From: Gari tellinella
Lineage: Eukaryota; Mollusca; Bivalvia; Cardiida; Psammobiidae
Length of the DNA: 64,000 nt
Direction: 5' to 3'
Assembly: GCA_922989275.2 (NCBI GenBank)
Contig: OV277872.1
Span: 27,048,119 to 27,112,118 of the forward strand
Shown here: positions 1-8,779 of the stretch, one piece after another
Layout: each line of letters begins with the position of its first letter
Position numbering within the stretch: the stretch's first letter is position 1
The notes under the pieces: generated by a model
What the model saw: the letters and a program-made list of their open reading frames with translations, nothing else
The model's database searches: none
Told to the model about the DNA's origin: nothing
Made by a program: the position numbers and the translations under genes

Positions 1-26
1 TAGTTCTAAATATGGCAACCAGTGCA

Positions 27-112
27 GACCCTGATAAGAGGGATCATGAAGGAGCCCTCTAATCTGGGTCTACACTGTTTGCAAATGATATATACACTTG
101 TTTCCCACTGTG
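27..112. repeat. hairpin fragment of an E-type MITE
   Basis: Two arms read GCAGACCCTGATAAGAGGG and GAGCCCTCTAATCTGGGTC and are near-complementary, followed by ACACTGTTTGC. The same GATCAGAGGGCTCC hairpin forms the core of E-type elements at 14.8, 43.8, 49.4 and 51.7 kb. Outer ends are not clear here. The rest of 1-310 shows nothing recognisable. Confidence 0.5.
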
Positions 113-310
113 ACACAGTACCAGAAAATATTTGTTTTAAAACTTTCAAACACAAGTTATAAGGGCGGAGGTCAATGTCAAGACATATGTAATCCAGAAA
201 GCACTCTGCATTATTTAAGTCCTGCATTAACCTACAACCTGTCTAGATAGACACCTCATATATGAAAGATAGAACAACATTCGTGTGTATCAAGAGTTTT
301 TGGACCATAC

Positions 311-506
311 CAGGGCTCCAGATAAGAGGGAGTAAACCGAACGAACCAAACATTTTCTAACTCATTTCACCACCAAATCCTATGGTGTTACTACTCATTA
401 GAATCGTCTCTTTGAGACGATTCTAATGAGTAGTGACACCATAGGGTTTAATGCAGAAATAAAGATTTTAGTTTTTGAAATACTCCCCCTATCTGGACTA
501 GCTCTG
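311..506. mobile_element. A-family MITE with 6-bp TSD
   Basis: The element is 196 bp long, starts CAGGGCTCCAGATAAGAGGG and ends TATCTGGACTAGCTCTG. Its centre is a near-perfect palindrome around GAATCGTCTCTTTGAGACG. It is flanked by CCATAC at 305-310 and 507-512, a perfect 6-bp target duplication. It codes for nothing; short ORFs here are translated TIRs. The family is repeated about 20 times in the window and is probably a non-autonomous DNA transposon of unassigned superfamily. Confidence 0.85.
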
Positions 507-842
507 CCATACACTACCAGCACCATGAGAGCACCAGCAAGCACCGGGATATCAGGATTTATACCACTTACATTGGACAATTTTCTCTGGCAAAAACAGG
601 CGTAGGAATAATAATTAGTTTTGGTTTCTGGCTATAAGTCACAAACTCACAACATTAATTCAAAGGAAACATAGCATCAGGTAAATTTATGCATTTTGCT
701 TTAATATTGTGAAATAAAAACCATTATTGCTATCCAGTTTTTCAAAGTTTTTCATTAAAAGTTTAAATTTTCCTTTCCTAAGCACCTTTTTAGCCCTTAA
801 CCCTTTAGCCCATAAATACGCGCTTTTTATGGCTTTCATTTA

Positions 843-1232
843 CAGGGCTCAAGATAAGAGAAGGTAAACTATTCAAATCCAAGACAGTTTAAAATATCAT
901 GGCTTTACTACTTATTAGAATCGTCTCAAAGAGAATTCTACTGAGTAGTAACACCATAGGATTTAACACAGCCATAAAGGTTTTAGTTGTTAAAATACAT
1001 GTACAGTAAAACCTCTCTATTACGACCACTAAATTTTTTTAATTATTAGGGTGTTTACTATAGGTGACCGCTTAAAGCAAGGTGACAGTGAAACAGAAAG
1101 TTCCTTTAGGAGCTTTCTGTTTCACTGCCACATTGCTTTAAGCTGCCATCTCTCTATTATACAATCAATTAGCCTTCGTTTTAGTGGTCGTAATAGCGAG
1201 GTTTTACTGTACTCCCTTTATCTGAAGCCCTG
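843..1232. mobile_element. A-family MITE split by a C-family MITE
   Basis: The left part (843-1003) begins CAGGGCTCAAGATAAGAG and the right part (1210-1232) ends TTATCTGAAGCCCTG. A complete C element sits between them. The flanks read TCATTTA on both sides (836-842 and 1233-1239), a 7-bp duplication, one longer than in most A copies. The A element is therefore older than the C insertion. Confidence 0.8.
1004..1209. mobile_element. C-family (pogo-like) MITE
   Basis: The 206-bp element has TIRs CAGTAAAACCTCTCTATTAC and GTAATAGCGAGGTTTTACTG, flanked by TA on both sides. The centre is a hairpin with arms GACAGTGAAACAGAAAG and CTTTCTGTTTCACTG. TA duplication and CAGT..CCTC ends are as known for Tc1/mariner-pogo derived MITEs. 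It is nested in an A element. Confidence 0.85.
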
Positions 1233-1294
1233 TCATTTATATAATTCCTCCACTAAAGAAAACAGTACATACAGTCACTAACATGTACCATACA

Positions 1295-1487
1295 CAGGGC
1301 TCCAGATAAGAGGGGGTTAACTGAACAAATCCTACATTTTCTCACTCATTTTAGCACCAAATCCTATGGTGCAACTACTCATTAGAATCGTCTCGAAGAG
1401 ACGATTCTAATGAGTAGTGACACCATAGGGTTTAATGCAGAAATAAAGATTTTAGTTTTTGAAATACTCCCCTTATCTGGAGCTCTG
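1295..1487. mobile_element. A-family MITE
   Basis: It runs from CAGGGCTCCAGATAAGAGGG to TTATCTGGAGCTCTG with the GAATCGTCTC palindrome in the middle. ATACA is present on each side, giving only a 5-bp duplication here. Confidence 0.8.
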
Positions 1488-1890
1488 ATACATGGAATAT
1501 TTTCTGATGCTAACAGATAGTAGCTATATGAAGGCTAAAAGTTAAGCAGAATGTGCCTAAAGGTGCATTCTGCTTTATTTTCAACTTGCTTTAACCCATT
1601 ACCTCTTAGCCTATTCCTAGCTTTGAAAACAGGTGACCACTTAAAGCAGATTGAAAGTAAAGCAGAATGTGCCAAAGGCACATTCTGCTTTACTTTCAGC
1701 CTGCATTAAGCTACCATCTGCTAAGATTTAGAAAATATTTCTTCTGGTTCATAATTTTGGCTGTATAAATTGGAACTATTTTCTTAAGGGGAGGAATAAA
1801 TAGAGGCGTAAAAAGGTGTTTTTAAGGGGTAATGGGTTAAGAGATCACTTATCTACAAAACTAGAAACAGGCTATGGAGTAAAGGGTTAT
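1488..1890. mobile_element. B-family MITE (degraded) hosting another B-family MITE
   Basis: Part of a B element in reverse orientation (about 1496-1590, hairpin TAAGCAGAATGTGCC/GGTGCATTCTGCTT) continues at 1841-1889 (GATCACTTATCTAC ... GGCTATGGAGTAAAGGGTTA). The break falls at TTAA inside the outer element, where the second B copy (1591-1840) has inserted. Confidence 0.65.
1591..1840. mobile_element. B-family MITE, TTAA-flanked, nested
   Basis: This 250-bp element starts TTAACCCATTACCTCTTAGCC and ends GGGGTAATGGGTTAA, with the hairpin AAAGTAAAGCAGAATGTGCC / GGCACATTCTGCTTTAC inside. The TTAA duplication and CCC ends fit piggyBac-type MITEs. It is inserted at a TTAA of an older copy of its own family. 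Confidence 0.85.
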
Positions 1891-2070
1891 TGCTATTTCA
1901 ATATGCCATAAATAAACTCTTTCAGCGCTTGCAATAACTTGACTTGCATTTGCAAACAGTTTGGATTCAGGTTAACTGCCAGATTATAGAAACGATTTAG
2001 CTTCAAAATTTCAGCAGACGGCAATTTTATGAAGGTGATATGAATTCAAAATATATTAGTACAGATAGTC

Positions 2071-2267
2071 CAGGGCTCCAGATCAGAGGCAATTAACTAA
2101 ACAAATCCAACATTTTCTCACTTATTTCAGCATCAAATCCTATGGTGTTACTTCTTATTAGAATCGTCTCAAAGAGACGATTCTAATGAGTAGCGACACC
2201 ATAGCTTGGGTTTCATGCAGAAATAAAGATTTTAGTTTTTGAAATACTCCCCTTATCTGGAGCTCTG
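2071..2267. mobile_element. A-family MITE (first unit of the tandem duplication)
   Basis: It has CAGGGCTCCAGATCAGAGGC at the left and CTTATCTGGAGCTCTG at the right, with the palindrome at 2158-2190. The flanks TAGTC and TAATC are an imperfect 5-bp duplication. Confidence 0.8.
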
Positions 2268-2376
2268 TAATCCATCCCTATACAACCACTCAAAAGTTTT
2301 CTGTGTTTTAAAACCCCTTTTCCCCCCTAAGGGTAATGGCAGTGGACTTACTAAGAGCAAGATTAAAATTTCATTT

Positions 2377-2590
2377 TTAACCCTTAGCCTGCCACTCACG
2401 ACTATAGCTCCATATGCAAACACCTTGGATCCGGATGAGACGCCGAGTAACTCGGCGTCTCATCCGGATCCAAGCTGTTTGACACTCGGACAACATTTTC
2501 AGCAATTTTGAGCAACTTTGAAGCACTTTGAAACTTGAAGCAGACGAGAAATATAGCAGACAACAATTTATTTGGCGGGCTAAGGGTTAA
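2377..2590. mobile_element. D-family MITE, TTAA-flanked
   Basis: The element runs from TTAACCCTTAGCCTGCC to GGCGGGCTAAGGGTTAA. It carries a perfect hairpin, GGATCCGGATGAGACGCC against GGCGTCTCATCCGGATCC, flanked by CAAACA and CTGTTTG. TTAA ends suggest a piggyBac-like or Kolobok-like relative. Confidence 0.85.
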
Positions 2591-2664
2591 GCTGCCACCT
2601 GTCTTTAACCCGTTGCGCCATAGAAGCGCATTTATTTATTCCCATGCCTTTACTATGCCCTCCT

Positions 2665-2856
2665 CAGGGCTCCAGATAAGAGGTAGTTATTTCAACAAAT
2701 CTAACATTTTCTCACCCTTTCAGCACCATATCCTATGGTGTTACTACTCATTAGAATCGTCTCAAAGAGACGATTCTAATGAGTAGTGACACCATAGGGT
2801 TTAATTCAGAAATAAAGATTTTAGTTTTTGAAATACTCCCCTTATCTGGAGCTCTG
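2665..2856. mobile_element. A-family MITE (second unit of the tandem duplication)
   Basis: This is a full-length A copy without a matching target duplication (CCTCCT at the left, TAATCC at the right). That is expected if it arose by tandem duplication rather than by transposition. Confidence 0.8.
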
Positions 2857-2965
2857 TAATCCATCCCTATACAACAGTTTTCTGTGTTAACCCCTTTTCC
2901 CCCCTAAGGGTAATGGCAGTGGACTTACTAAGAGCAAGATGAAAGTAAAGATTAAAATTTCATTT

Positions 2966-3179
2966 TTAACCCTTAGCCTGCCACTCACGACTATAGCTCC
3001 ATATGCAAACAGCTTGGATCCGGATGAGACGCCGAGTAACTTGGCGTCTCATCCGGATCCAAGCTGTTTGACACTCGGACAACATTTTCAGCAATTTTGA
3101 GCAACTTTGAAGCACTTTGAAACTTGAAGCAGACGAGAAATATAGCAGACAACAATTTATTTGGCGGGCTAAGGGTTAA
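2966..3179. mobile_element. D-family MITE, TTAA-flanked (duplicate of 2377-2590)
   Basis: It is almost identical to the copy at 2377-2590, including TTAACCCTTAGCC and GGGCTAAGGGTTAA ends and the GAGACGCC hairpin. It was copied as part of the tandem block. Confidence 0.85.
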
Positions 3180-3226
3180 GCTGCCACCTGTCTTTAACCC
3201 GTTGCGCCATAGAAGCGCATTTATTT

Positions 3227-3419
3227 CAGAGCACCAGATAAGAGTAGTTTTTCAAAAACTAAAATCTTTATTTCTGAATTAAACCCTATGGTGTCACTAC
3301 TCATTAGAATCGTCTCTTCGAGACGATTCTAATGAGTAGTGACACCATAGGATTTGGTGCTTAAAAGAGTGAGAAAATGTTGGATTTGTTGAAATAACTA
3401 CCTCTTATCTGGAGCCCTG
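3227..3419. mobile_element. A-family MITE inserted after the duplication
   Basis: It reads in the opposite orientation to the neighbouring A copies (CAGAGCACCAGATAAGAG ... CTTATCTGGAGCCCTG) and has TATTT on both sides. Only unit 2 of the tandem block carries it, so it inserted after the block duplicated. Confidence 0.8.
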
Positions 3420-3451
3420 TATTTATTCCCATGCCTTTACTATGCCCTCCT

Positions 3452-3902
3452 AAAGAGGTACAGAAATGTTTTGCTGTATCCTGACAGGTGGATGCATAAG
3501 GCTGGTTGAAAGTAAAGCAATTAGTTTTTCTTTCAGCCTGTTCAAGCACTATTCTGTCATAAACACTGAAAATATGCCATGAGAAGAAAGGGTTCGTTAG
3601 TAACCTTTTGAGTGGTTGCAATAAGGGGACTTTATAGGGTTCTAGCAACTAGCTACCCACAATCCAGCTCAGTTCTTGCACACAAATAATTATTGGAGAA
3701 AAATTAGCAGTTGACCCCTTCACTGCCATATCAAATGCTTTAAAATGCAGACTTCTTCTCATTCATCAACTAAATTTTTTTTTTTAATTTCTACAGATGA
3801 AACATTGATATGAGTGTCAAACAGTTTGGCTCCTGATCAGATGCCCAGTTACTCTGCGTCTAATCTGGATCCAAACTGTTTGCAAATTCCAGTGAAGTTC
3901 AG
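3452..3902. other. intron with degraded hairpin modules
   Basis: The stretch holds a remnant of the B-type hairpin near 3485-3545 (GGCTGGTTGAAAGTAAAGCA) and a hairpin remnant near 3815-3890 (CAAACAGTTTGGCTCCTGAT ... GGATCCAAACTGTTTGC). Complete element ends are not visible and no gene was recognised. Confidence 0.5.
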
Positions 3903-3968
3903 GGGCCTGTCCCACGAAACGTTGTACAAGAAATAAAAGTCTCAATTATTACTTATTTCTCCATTTAA

Positions 3969-5014
3969 GGTGGTTCGACAGCGGGCGGCCCGCATCTCGA
4001 GTTCCGGAAATGCTGATGACTTTCACCTGATCTTTGCGGCAAGTGCTTATAGTAGAAAACTTAGATAAAGAAAAGTTTGATCTGCTTCAGTGTCTTCTCT
4101 GTTAGCGCAATTGGTACGGTGATTGACTTGCAATCCAAAGGTTCTATGTTCGATTCCCACTCGCTCCAAAACTTTTTTTTAATAAATTGTTCGATTATAG
4201 TGACTAGTCAATTCATAACGCGGTGATCAAAGGACAGACTATGTTTAATCAAGTAATAATGAATAATATCAGATGCAAGTATAGTCAAGTGACAGCTAAA
4301 TTTGTGAGGATTTATTAAGCCTATATGACAGATGGCAGCTTAACACAGGACGAACGTAATGCTAAAAGATAGATTCTAAAGGAGCTTTTATGCATTACTT
4401 TTGTTATGCATTAAGCAGTCACCTGCCTTTAAATATCTACAGGCTACCGTATTCAATGGTTCCTTATTACAGGTTTGACTTATGGTATTATTTAGAGCTG
4501 ACAGCATTTTAAAGTTGAACTCAAGGAAAGTTACTCGTTTTTGTGTAAACATTTTGTCAGAATTTCAGGAAATCATGTATAAAATGTAAATTCTACTGTA
4601 GATTTTCATTAAATTTTTGTGACTAGTAGAATTAAGTTATATCTATCTAATAAGAGTAAAATTAGTGTATGTTAAACAGCTAGATTTTTTGTAATTTGAC
4701 TTTTTCAGAATTTGACTTTTTAAAATATTGATATTTCCAGAAAATAAGTCATGAAATACTTTTATTTGCCCAATATCTTATAGTCTATGTACTGTTTACT
4801 TGAATGTACAGAAATTTTTGAGTTATATCATTTTATAAAGAAAATATTCCTGTTTATTAAAAAAGGAGCTTTTCTCGACAAAAGGTCCTGTCAGAAAAAA
4901 ATGGCAATGTAATTTTTTTTTATTTTAACGAATTTTCACTCTCCATATGTATATTTCAATTTAATCAAGGTTTCAAAGAATTCTGACACAGAATAAGCTG
5001 ACCCGCAAACCACC
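3969..5014. mobile_element. 1.05-kb TTAA-flanked transposon, non-coding
   Basis: TTAA occurs at 3965-3968 and again at 5015-5018. The bounded sequence begins GGTGGTTCGACAGCGGG and ends CTGACCCGCAAACCACC, so short TIRs (GGTGGTTYG) can be seen. It contains a tRNA-like stretch near 4094-4167 and no transposase-sized ORF. TTAA duplication is typical of piggyBac or Kolobok; it splits a G element. Confidence 0.7.
4094..4167 (+). tRNA. tRNA-like sequence (Ala-like, probably non-functional)
   Basis: An A-box-like stretch (GTTAGCGCAATTGG), an anticodon-loop-like CTTGCAA (anticodon TGC) and a B-box-like GTTCGATTCC are in correct order and spacing. The anticodon stem has mismatches and the T stem (CTATG against CCCAC) does not pair, so this is more likely a tRNA-derived SINE head or pseudogene than a working tRNA gene. 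A run of T follows. Confidence 0.35.
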
Positions 5015-5289
5015 TTAATCCAGTCCTGTGACATCTCTTTGGAATCGTCTTGAAAAGACGATTCCAAAGAGATGTCACAAGACAGGATTAGATTCAGGAA
5101 TAAATTCCACAGAGATTCCAAAGAGATGTCACAATACGAGATTAGATGGAGAAATAAGAAATTAAACAGATTTTTAAGTTTTGACTTAAAAATCTTTTTG
5201 GCCGTACGACGTTTCGTAAGACAGGCCCCAGGACTAGCCATAGAAGGGGTAAATCCTGACAGCGGGACAGCGGGTATGGGTACTGGGGG

Positions 5290-5438
5290 CAGGGCTCCAG
5301 ATAAGAGGGAGTAAACTGCACAAATCTAACATTTTTTCACCTTTTTTAGCATCAAATCCTATGAGTAGTGACACCATAGGGTTTTAAGCAGAAATAAAGA
5401 TTTTAGATTTAGAAATACCCCCCTTATCTGGAGCCCTG
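5290..5438. mobile_element. A-family MITE with internal deletion, 14 nt from an exon
   Basis: The copy is 149 bp, has CAGGGCTCCAGATAAGAGGG and CTTATCTGGAGCCCTG ends and lost one palindrome arm. TGGGGG flanks it on both sides (5284-5289 and 5439-5444), a perfect 6-bp duplication. The duplicated bases end 14 nt from the splice donor of the TPD52 exon at 5459. Confidence 0.85.
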
Positions 5439-5458
5439 TGGGGGCATTCAAAACTTAC

Positions 5459-5519
5459 CTTAACTGAAGCATATGCTGATTCCACTTTGCCTTCTACTGA
5501 TTTAAATGTCTGTGAATTT
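5459..5519 (-). CDS. TPD52-like: TPD52-family protein, exon encoding the NSxTFKS motif
   Basis: On the minus strand a TTTTCAG acceptor precedes 61 coding nt and a GTAAGT donor follows. The first base completes an Arg codon with the AG that ends the exon at 11130-11231. The 20 following residues, NSQTFKSVEGK...YASVK, match the conserved NSPTFKSFEEKV block after the coiled coil in vertebrate TPD52 and TPD54. Known role of the family: small coiled-coil proteins that bind each other and membrane-traffic partners. The exon ends in phase 0. This is the last exon recognised; the acidic C-terminal exon or exons must lie further along, probably outside the window. Confidence 0.9.
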
Positions 5520-5568
5520 CTGAAAAGTATAACCATAAATACACAATTATTCATAAAGTCTTAGTTTA

Positions 5569-6045
5569 ACCCTTTTCTATCTTACCAGTACTTTTGTTCA
5601 ATATGATGCAGTGACTTTTTACGCCTTAAATTTATTCCTCAACTGAAGAAAATAGTTCCAATTTATATAGTCATGAATATGTATTATCAGAAATGAATTC
5701 TATATCCTAGCAGATAGTTACTCTTAACCCATTACCCCTTAAAAACGCCTTTTTACGCCTCTATTTATTCCTCCAATGAAGAAAATAGTTCCAATTTATA
5801 CAGCCAAAAAATATGTACCAGAAGAAATATTTTCTATATCTTAGCAGATGGTAGCTCAAAGCAGGCTGAAAGTAAAGCAGAATGTGCCTTAAGGCACATT
5901 CTGCTTTACTTTCAACCTGCTTTAAGTGGTCACCTGTTTTCAAAGCTAGAAATAGGCTAAGAGGTAATGGGTTAAAGCAGGCTGAAAATAACCAAGCAAA
6001 CTACGCCTAAAGATCATTCTGTTTTACTTTGAACCAGCTTTAACG
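5569..6045. mobile_element. B-family MITE (degraded) hosting a B-family MITE
   Basis: The left part (TTAACCCTTTTCTATC ... CAGATAGTTACTC) and the right part (AGCAGGCTGAAAATAA ... CCAGCTTTAACGGG) form one reverse-oriented B element. It is interrupted at TTAA by the intact copy at 5724-5975. Confidence 0.65.
5724..5975. mobile_element. B-family MITE, TTAA-flanked, nested
   Basis: It spans 252 bp from TTAACCCATTACCCC to GAGGTAATGGGTTAA. The hairpin AAAGCAGAATGTGCCTTAAG / GGCACATTCTGCTTTAC is intact, with a TTAA in its own centre. Confidence 0.85.
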
Positions 6046-6078
6046 GGATGAATGATGGATGATATTTTTACGGCACTA

Positions 6079-6385
6079 CAATACTGAACGTTATTAAATT
6101 AACAATTTTTGCGATTCGCTTGCAATTCGATTGCAATTCGCTTGTGAATATTTTCCAACGCAATTAACGCGTTAAGTTTGCCTGAATTTTGTATCTCACC
6201 AATATTCGCAAATATGCCTTCGATTTTTCGATTCCATTTTTGTAACAACAGCTTTGGAAAAATCACGTTTAACGACTCAAGCACATGGTTTGCTTTTTGA
6301 AGCTCCCGATTCGATGGCGATTGGATGCCAATTCGATGGCAATTCGCTTGCGATTATCAATTTAATTTAATAAGGTTCAATACTG
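6079..6385. mobile_element. 307-bp TA-flanked MITE with GCAATTCGCTTGC repeats
   Basis: The ends CAATACTGAACGTTATTAAA and (reverse complement) CAGTATTGAACCTTATTAAA match, and TA flanks both. The interior repeats the motif GCAATTCGCTTGCGA in both orientations. This is a Tc1/mariner-type non-autonomous element and a single copy in the window. Confidence 0.65.
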
Positions 6386-6812
6386 TATAACACAAAATAA
6401 GTTATATTGCGCCGATGAATGGTGAAGGATGATTAGATGAGATGATGATGATGATTATAAGCACTGATCGCCTTCCTTTTAGATATTGGCAGAAGGGATA
6501 ATCTATGTGTAAGAAGCAGAACAATTCCTTATGACAATTAAGCCCCAGAACCATGACAAGGTAGGAAGGTCTCTGGGGCAGGCTGAGTAGTGCTGAAACG
6601 ATTACCCGGGTAACCGTTAACGGTTATGAACTGCCGATTAACCGGTTACAAAGTCGGTAACCGGTTACTCGGAAGCCATTTTGTATAACAAAAATAAAGC
6701 CCCAATGTCGGTAGCTACAGTCTTCAGATATGTTTTCCCTTCACTTGAAGTCTTTTACTCTAAGATATACATGATATTTAAGTTTTAAAATACAGTAGCA
6801 TGTTGATTGATA

Positions 6813-7980
6813 CACAGGTGCCAGACGCATGCTTTGACCAAATATGCACCTCAAAACACAAATAAAAGGCATAAAACCATAAACACGTCCTTTTCTATGA
6901 CCAAACACCATATTCTGACCAAAAGCTCATTTTTCAAAAAAAAATTTTTTTTTATATTATATACCTTAGAAAGGTGTCCAACTCCCACGGCAAATGTGCT
7001 TCGTGAAACGCACGGATTTTATACCGAGTCTTGTTGCGCAATCAACTCTCGATCGATTGTGAATACAAAGATACCATCGCATGCAGAAAACCCTATGGTA
7101 CACAATAGAATTCCATATAAGATCAATTTCCATCGAAAACAAGCCCATCCGACTCTCGGAAGTCGCAACTTATCCAGGTCAAACAAGTCTCTACCGTCAC
7201 ATACACAGTACTTTTACCGCAGGGGTCTTATCTTTACACCTTAAATCTACGACATGCACTCCGTGTCCTCTTTATTTCGATCTAAAATGCATGGCAAATG
7301 CATTTAAAAGAATTAACTTACCATATATGTCAAAGCAAAACTACTCTACATTATCGCGCAACGGCCGGTGTTTCAATTTAAATCGCACTGGCCATCTGCT
7401 TTCCGTGACCCGGAGGTAGAAAAACGTCAACATGGACTGGTGCCCTTTTACGATAATGCAGAGTAGTTTGGCTGTGTCATGTATGGTAAGTTTCTTCTTT
7501 TAAATGTATTTATCGAAATATGGAGGACACTGATTGCATGTCGTAGATTTAAGGTGTAAAGATAAGACGCCAGCGGTAAAAAGTACTGTGTATGTGACGG
7601 TAGAGACTTGTTTGACCTGGATAAGTTGCGACTTCCGAGAGTCGGATGGGCTTGTTTTCGATGGAAATTGATCTTATATGGAATTATATTGTATACCATA
7701 GGGTTTTCTGCATGCGATGGTATCTTTGTATTCACAATCGATCGAGAATTGACTGCGCAACAAGACTCGGCATAAAATCCGTGCGTTTCACGAAGCACAT
7801 TTGCCGTGGGAGTTGGACACCTTTCTAAGGTATATACTATAAAAAAAAAATTTTTTTTGAAAAATGAGCTTTTGGTCAGAATATGGTGTTTGGTCATAGA
7901 AAAGACGTGTTTATGGTTTTATGCCTTTTATTTGTGTTTTGAGGTGCATATTTGGTCAAAGCATGCGTCTGGCACCTGTG
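6813..7980. mobile_element. foldback transposon with ~550-bp inverted arms
   Basis: The left arm (6813 to about 7360) starts CACAGGTGCCAGACGCATGC and is mirrored by the right arm (about 7455-7980) ending GCATGCGTCTGGCACCTGTG. Only about 90 bp separates the arms. GATTGATA is repeated perfectly on both sides (6805-6812 and 7981-7988). The matching ORFs of 145 and 149 codons in the two arms are the same arm sequence read twice, not two genes. The terminal CACAGGT and 8-bp duplication recur in the larger element at 53397-59900. Superfamily not assigned; MULE-like is one possibility. Confidence 0.85.
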
Positions 7981-7988
7981 GATTGATA

Positions 7989-8779
7989 CGGGTAGAGCGT
8001 TTCCTGATTTTTGTAAACATGTACACGGAGCTCAATACACAAAACAATGCCGTTAACAAAGTATTTTATGTGCACAATTCAATATACTTTTCAGGTGTTC
8101 TCAACACGGAATACTCGCTGCATCGTGTCATTTTATTTTAAGTTGAGTTAAATAACCCTTATTTCACCTGTCTTTACAATAAATGCCGATTGAACAGTTT
8201 TAATTTACAACAAACTTGTTTTCGAAATATTGTTTCTTTCCCAACTTTGACAGTTGAACTTGACACGCTTACTAACCTTCTGACCTCGAAATATTCGGTT
8301 TGCTTTGGATTTCTACCCTAGTAGCTATATATGACGTTCGTGTAGGGAAAACGTAAACCAGGGTTTCCAGGAATATCCGCATGTCAATTTCAAATATATT
8401 TTTAGACCACCCAATCAAAAACGATAAAATAATAAAACCCGGTTAGCTGAATCTACACTTCAATCGGATCGTCTCATATTTTTCCAAGGTTAAAAATAAG
8501 ACAAGAATGGGGCCAATTAATTATCTATAACACAAAGGTGCGGGATTGGTCTTCATATTCGGCCGCGCATAGTTATTCCTTGTGTTGGAGTTATTATTAT
8601 TTTACAAATGAAACTTATTTAGAGAAGACATCGAATAGCCGCATTTTTAAACGATTTATTGATCAACAAATTCATCATTCATGCAGTATACATGTAAGTT
8701 CATTTTATAAGATCAATACTTTTTTACTCTTTGCAATTTATTAAGTACCTACGTCGGCATGCATGGTAAAATAGTTAAA
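7989..8779. other. unique interior of the hAT-like element
   Basis: AT-rich sequence without a recognisable domain. The ORF at 8538-8744 (68 codons) resembles nothing known to me. This is the largest remaining native segment of the 4.4-kb hAT-like element. Confidence 0.5.

Larger units (their letters stand above)
2071..3451. repeat. tandem duplication of a ~590-bp block bounded by an A MITE
   Basis: Unit 1 is 2071-2664 and unit 2 is 2665-3451, the latter enlarged by an A insertion at 3227-3419. Each unit is an A MITE, then TAATCCATCCCTATACAA, a D MITE and a tail ending TTTACTATGCCCTCCT. The junction between units falls exactly at the first base of the MITE (CCCTCCT|CAGGGC), whereas unit 2 ends CCCTCCT|AAAGAGG. 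Confidence 0.85.
3903..5228. mobile_element. G-family element split by a 1-kb insertion
   Basis: The ends are GGGCCTGTCCCACGAAAC and GTTTCGTAAGACAGGCCC, and CAG flanks both sides, a 3-bp target duplication. The remaining core (5035-5095) is a hairpin, CTTTGGAATCGTCTTG against AAGACGATTCCAAAGAG. Related copies are at 21279-21519 and 36714-37088. A 3-bp duplication with GGG ends would fit PIF/Harbinger-like MITEs, but this is tentative. Confidence 0.7.

Noticed and set aside
506..600. Possible extra TPD52 exon on the minus strand after a TTTTTGCCAG acceptor near 588
   Set aside because: The frame is open and phase-compatible but gives a hydrophobic stretch unlike the acidic TPD52 C-terminus, and it runs straight into an A MITE. 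No usable donor or stop distinguishes it.
2239..2511. ORFs containing LQIRGSYFNKSN or LDPDETPSNSASHPDPS as peptides
   Set aside because: These strings recur wherever A or D MITEs occur and are translated TIRs and hairpins.
4094..4167. Functional tRNA-Ala gene
   Set aside because: The T stem does not pair and the anticodon stem has two mismatches.
6807..7897. Two similar 145- and 149-codon ORFs on opposite strands (6807-7244 and 7448-7897) as a gene pair
   Set aside because: They are the same sequence in the two arms of a foldback element. They have no domain, are low in complexity near poly-A/T and are not conserved in reading frame beyond the arm.
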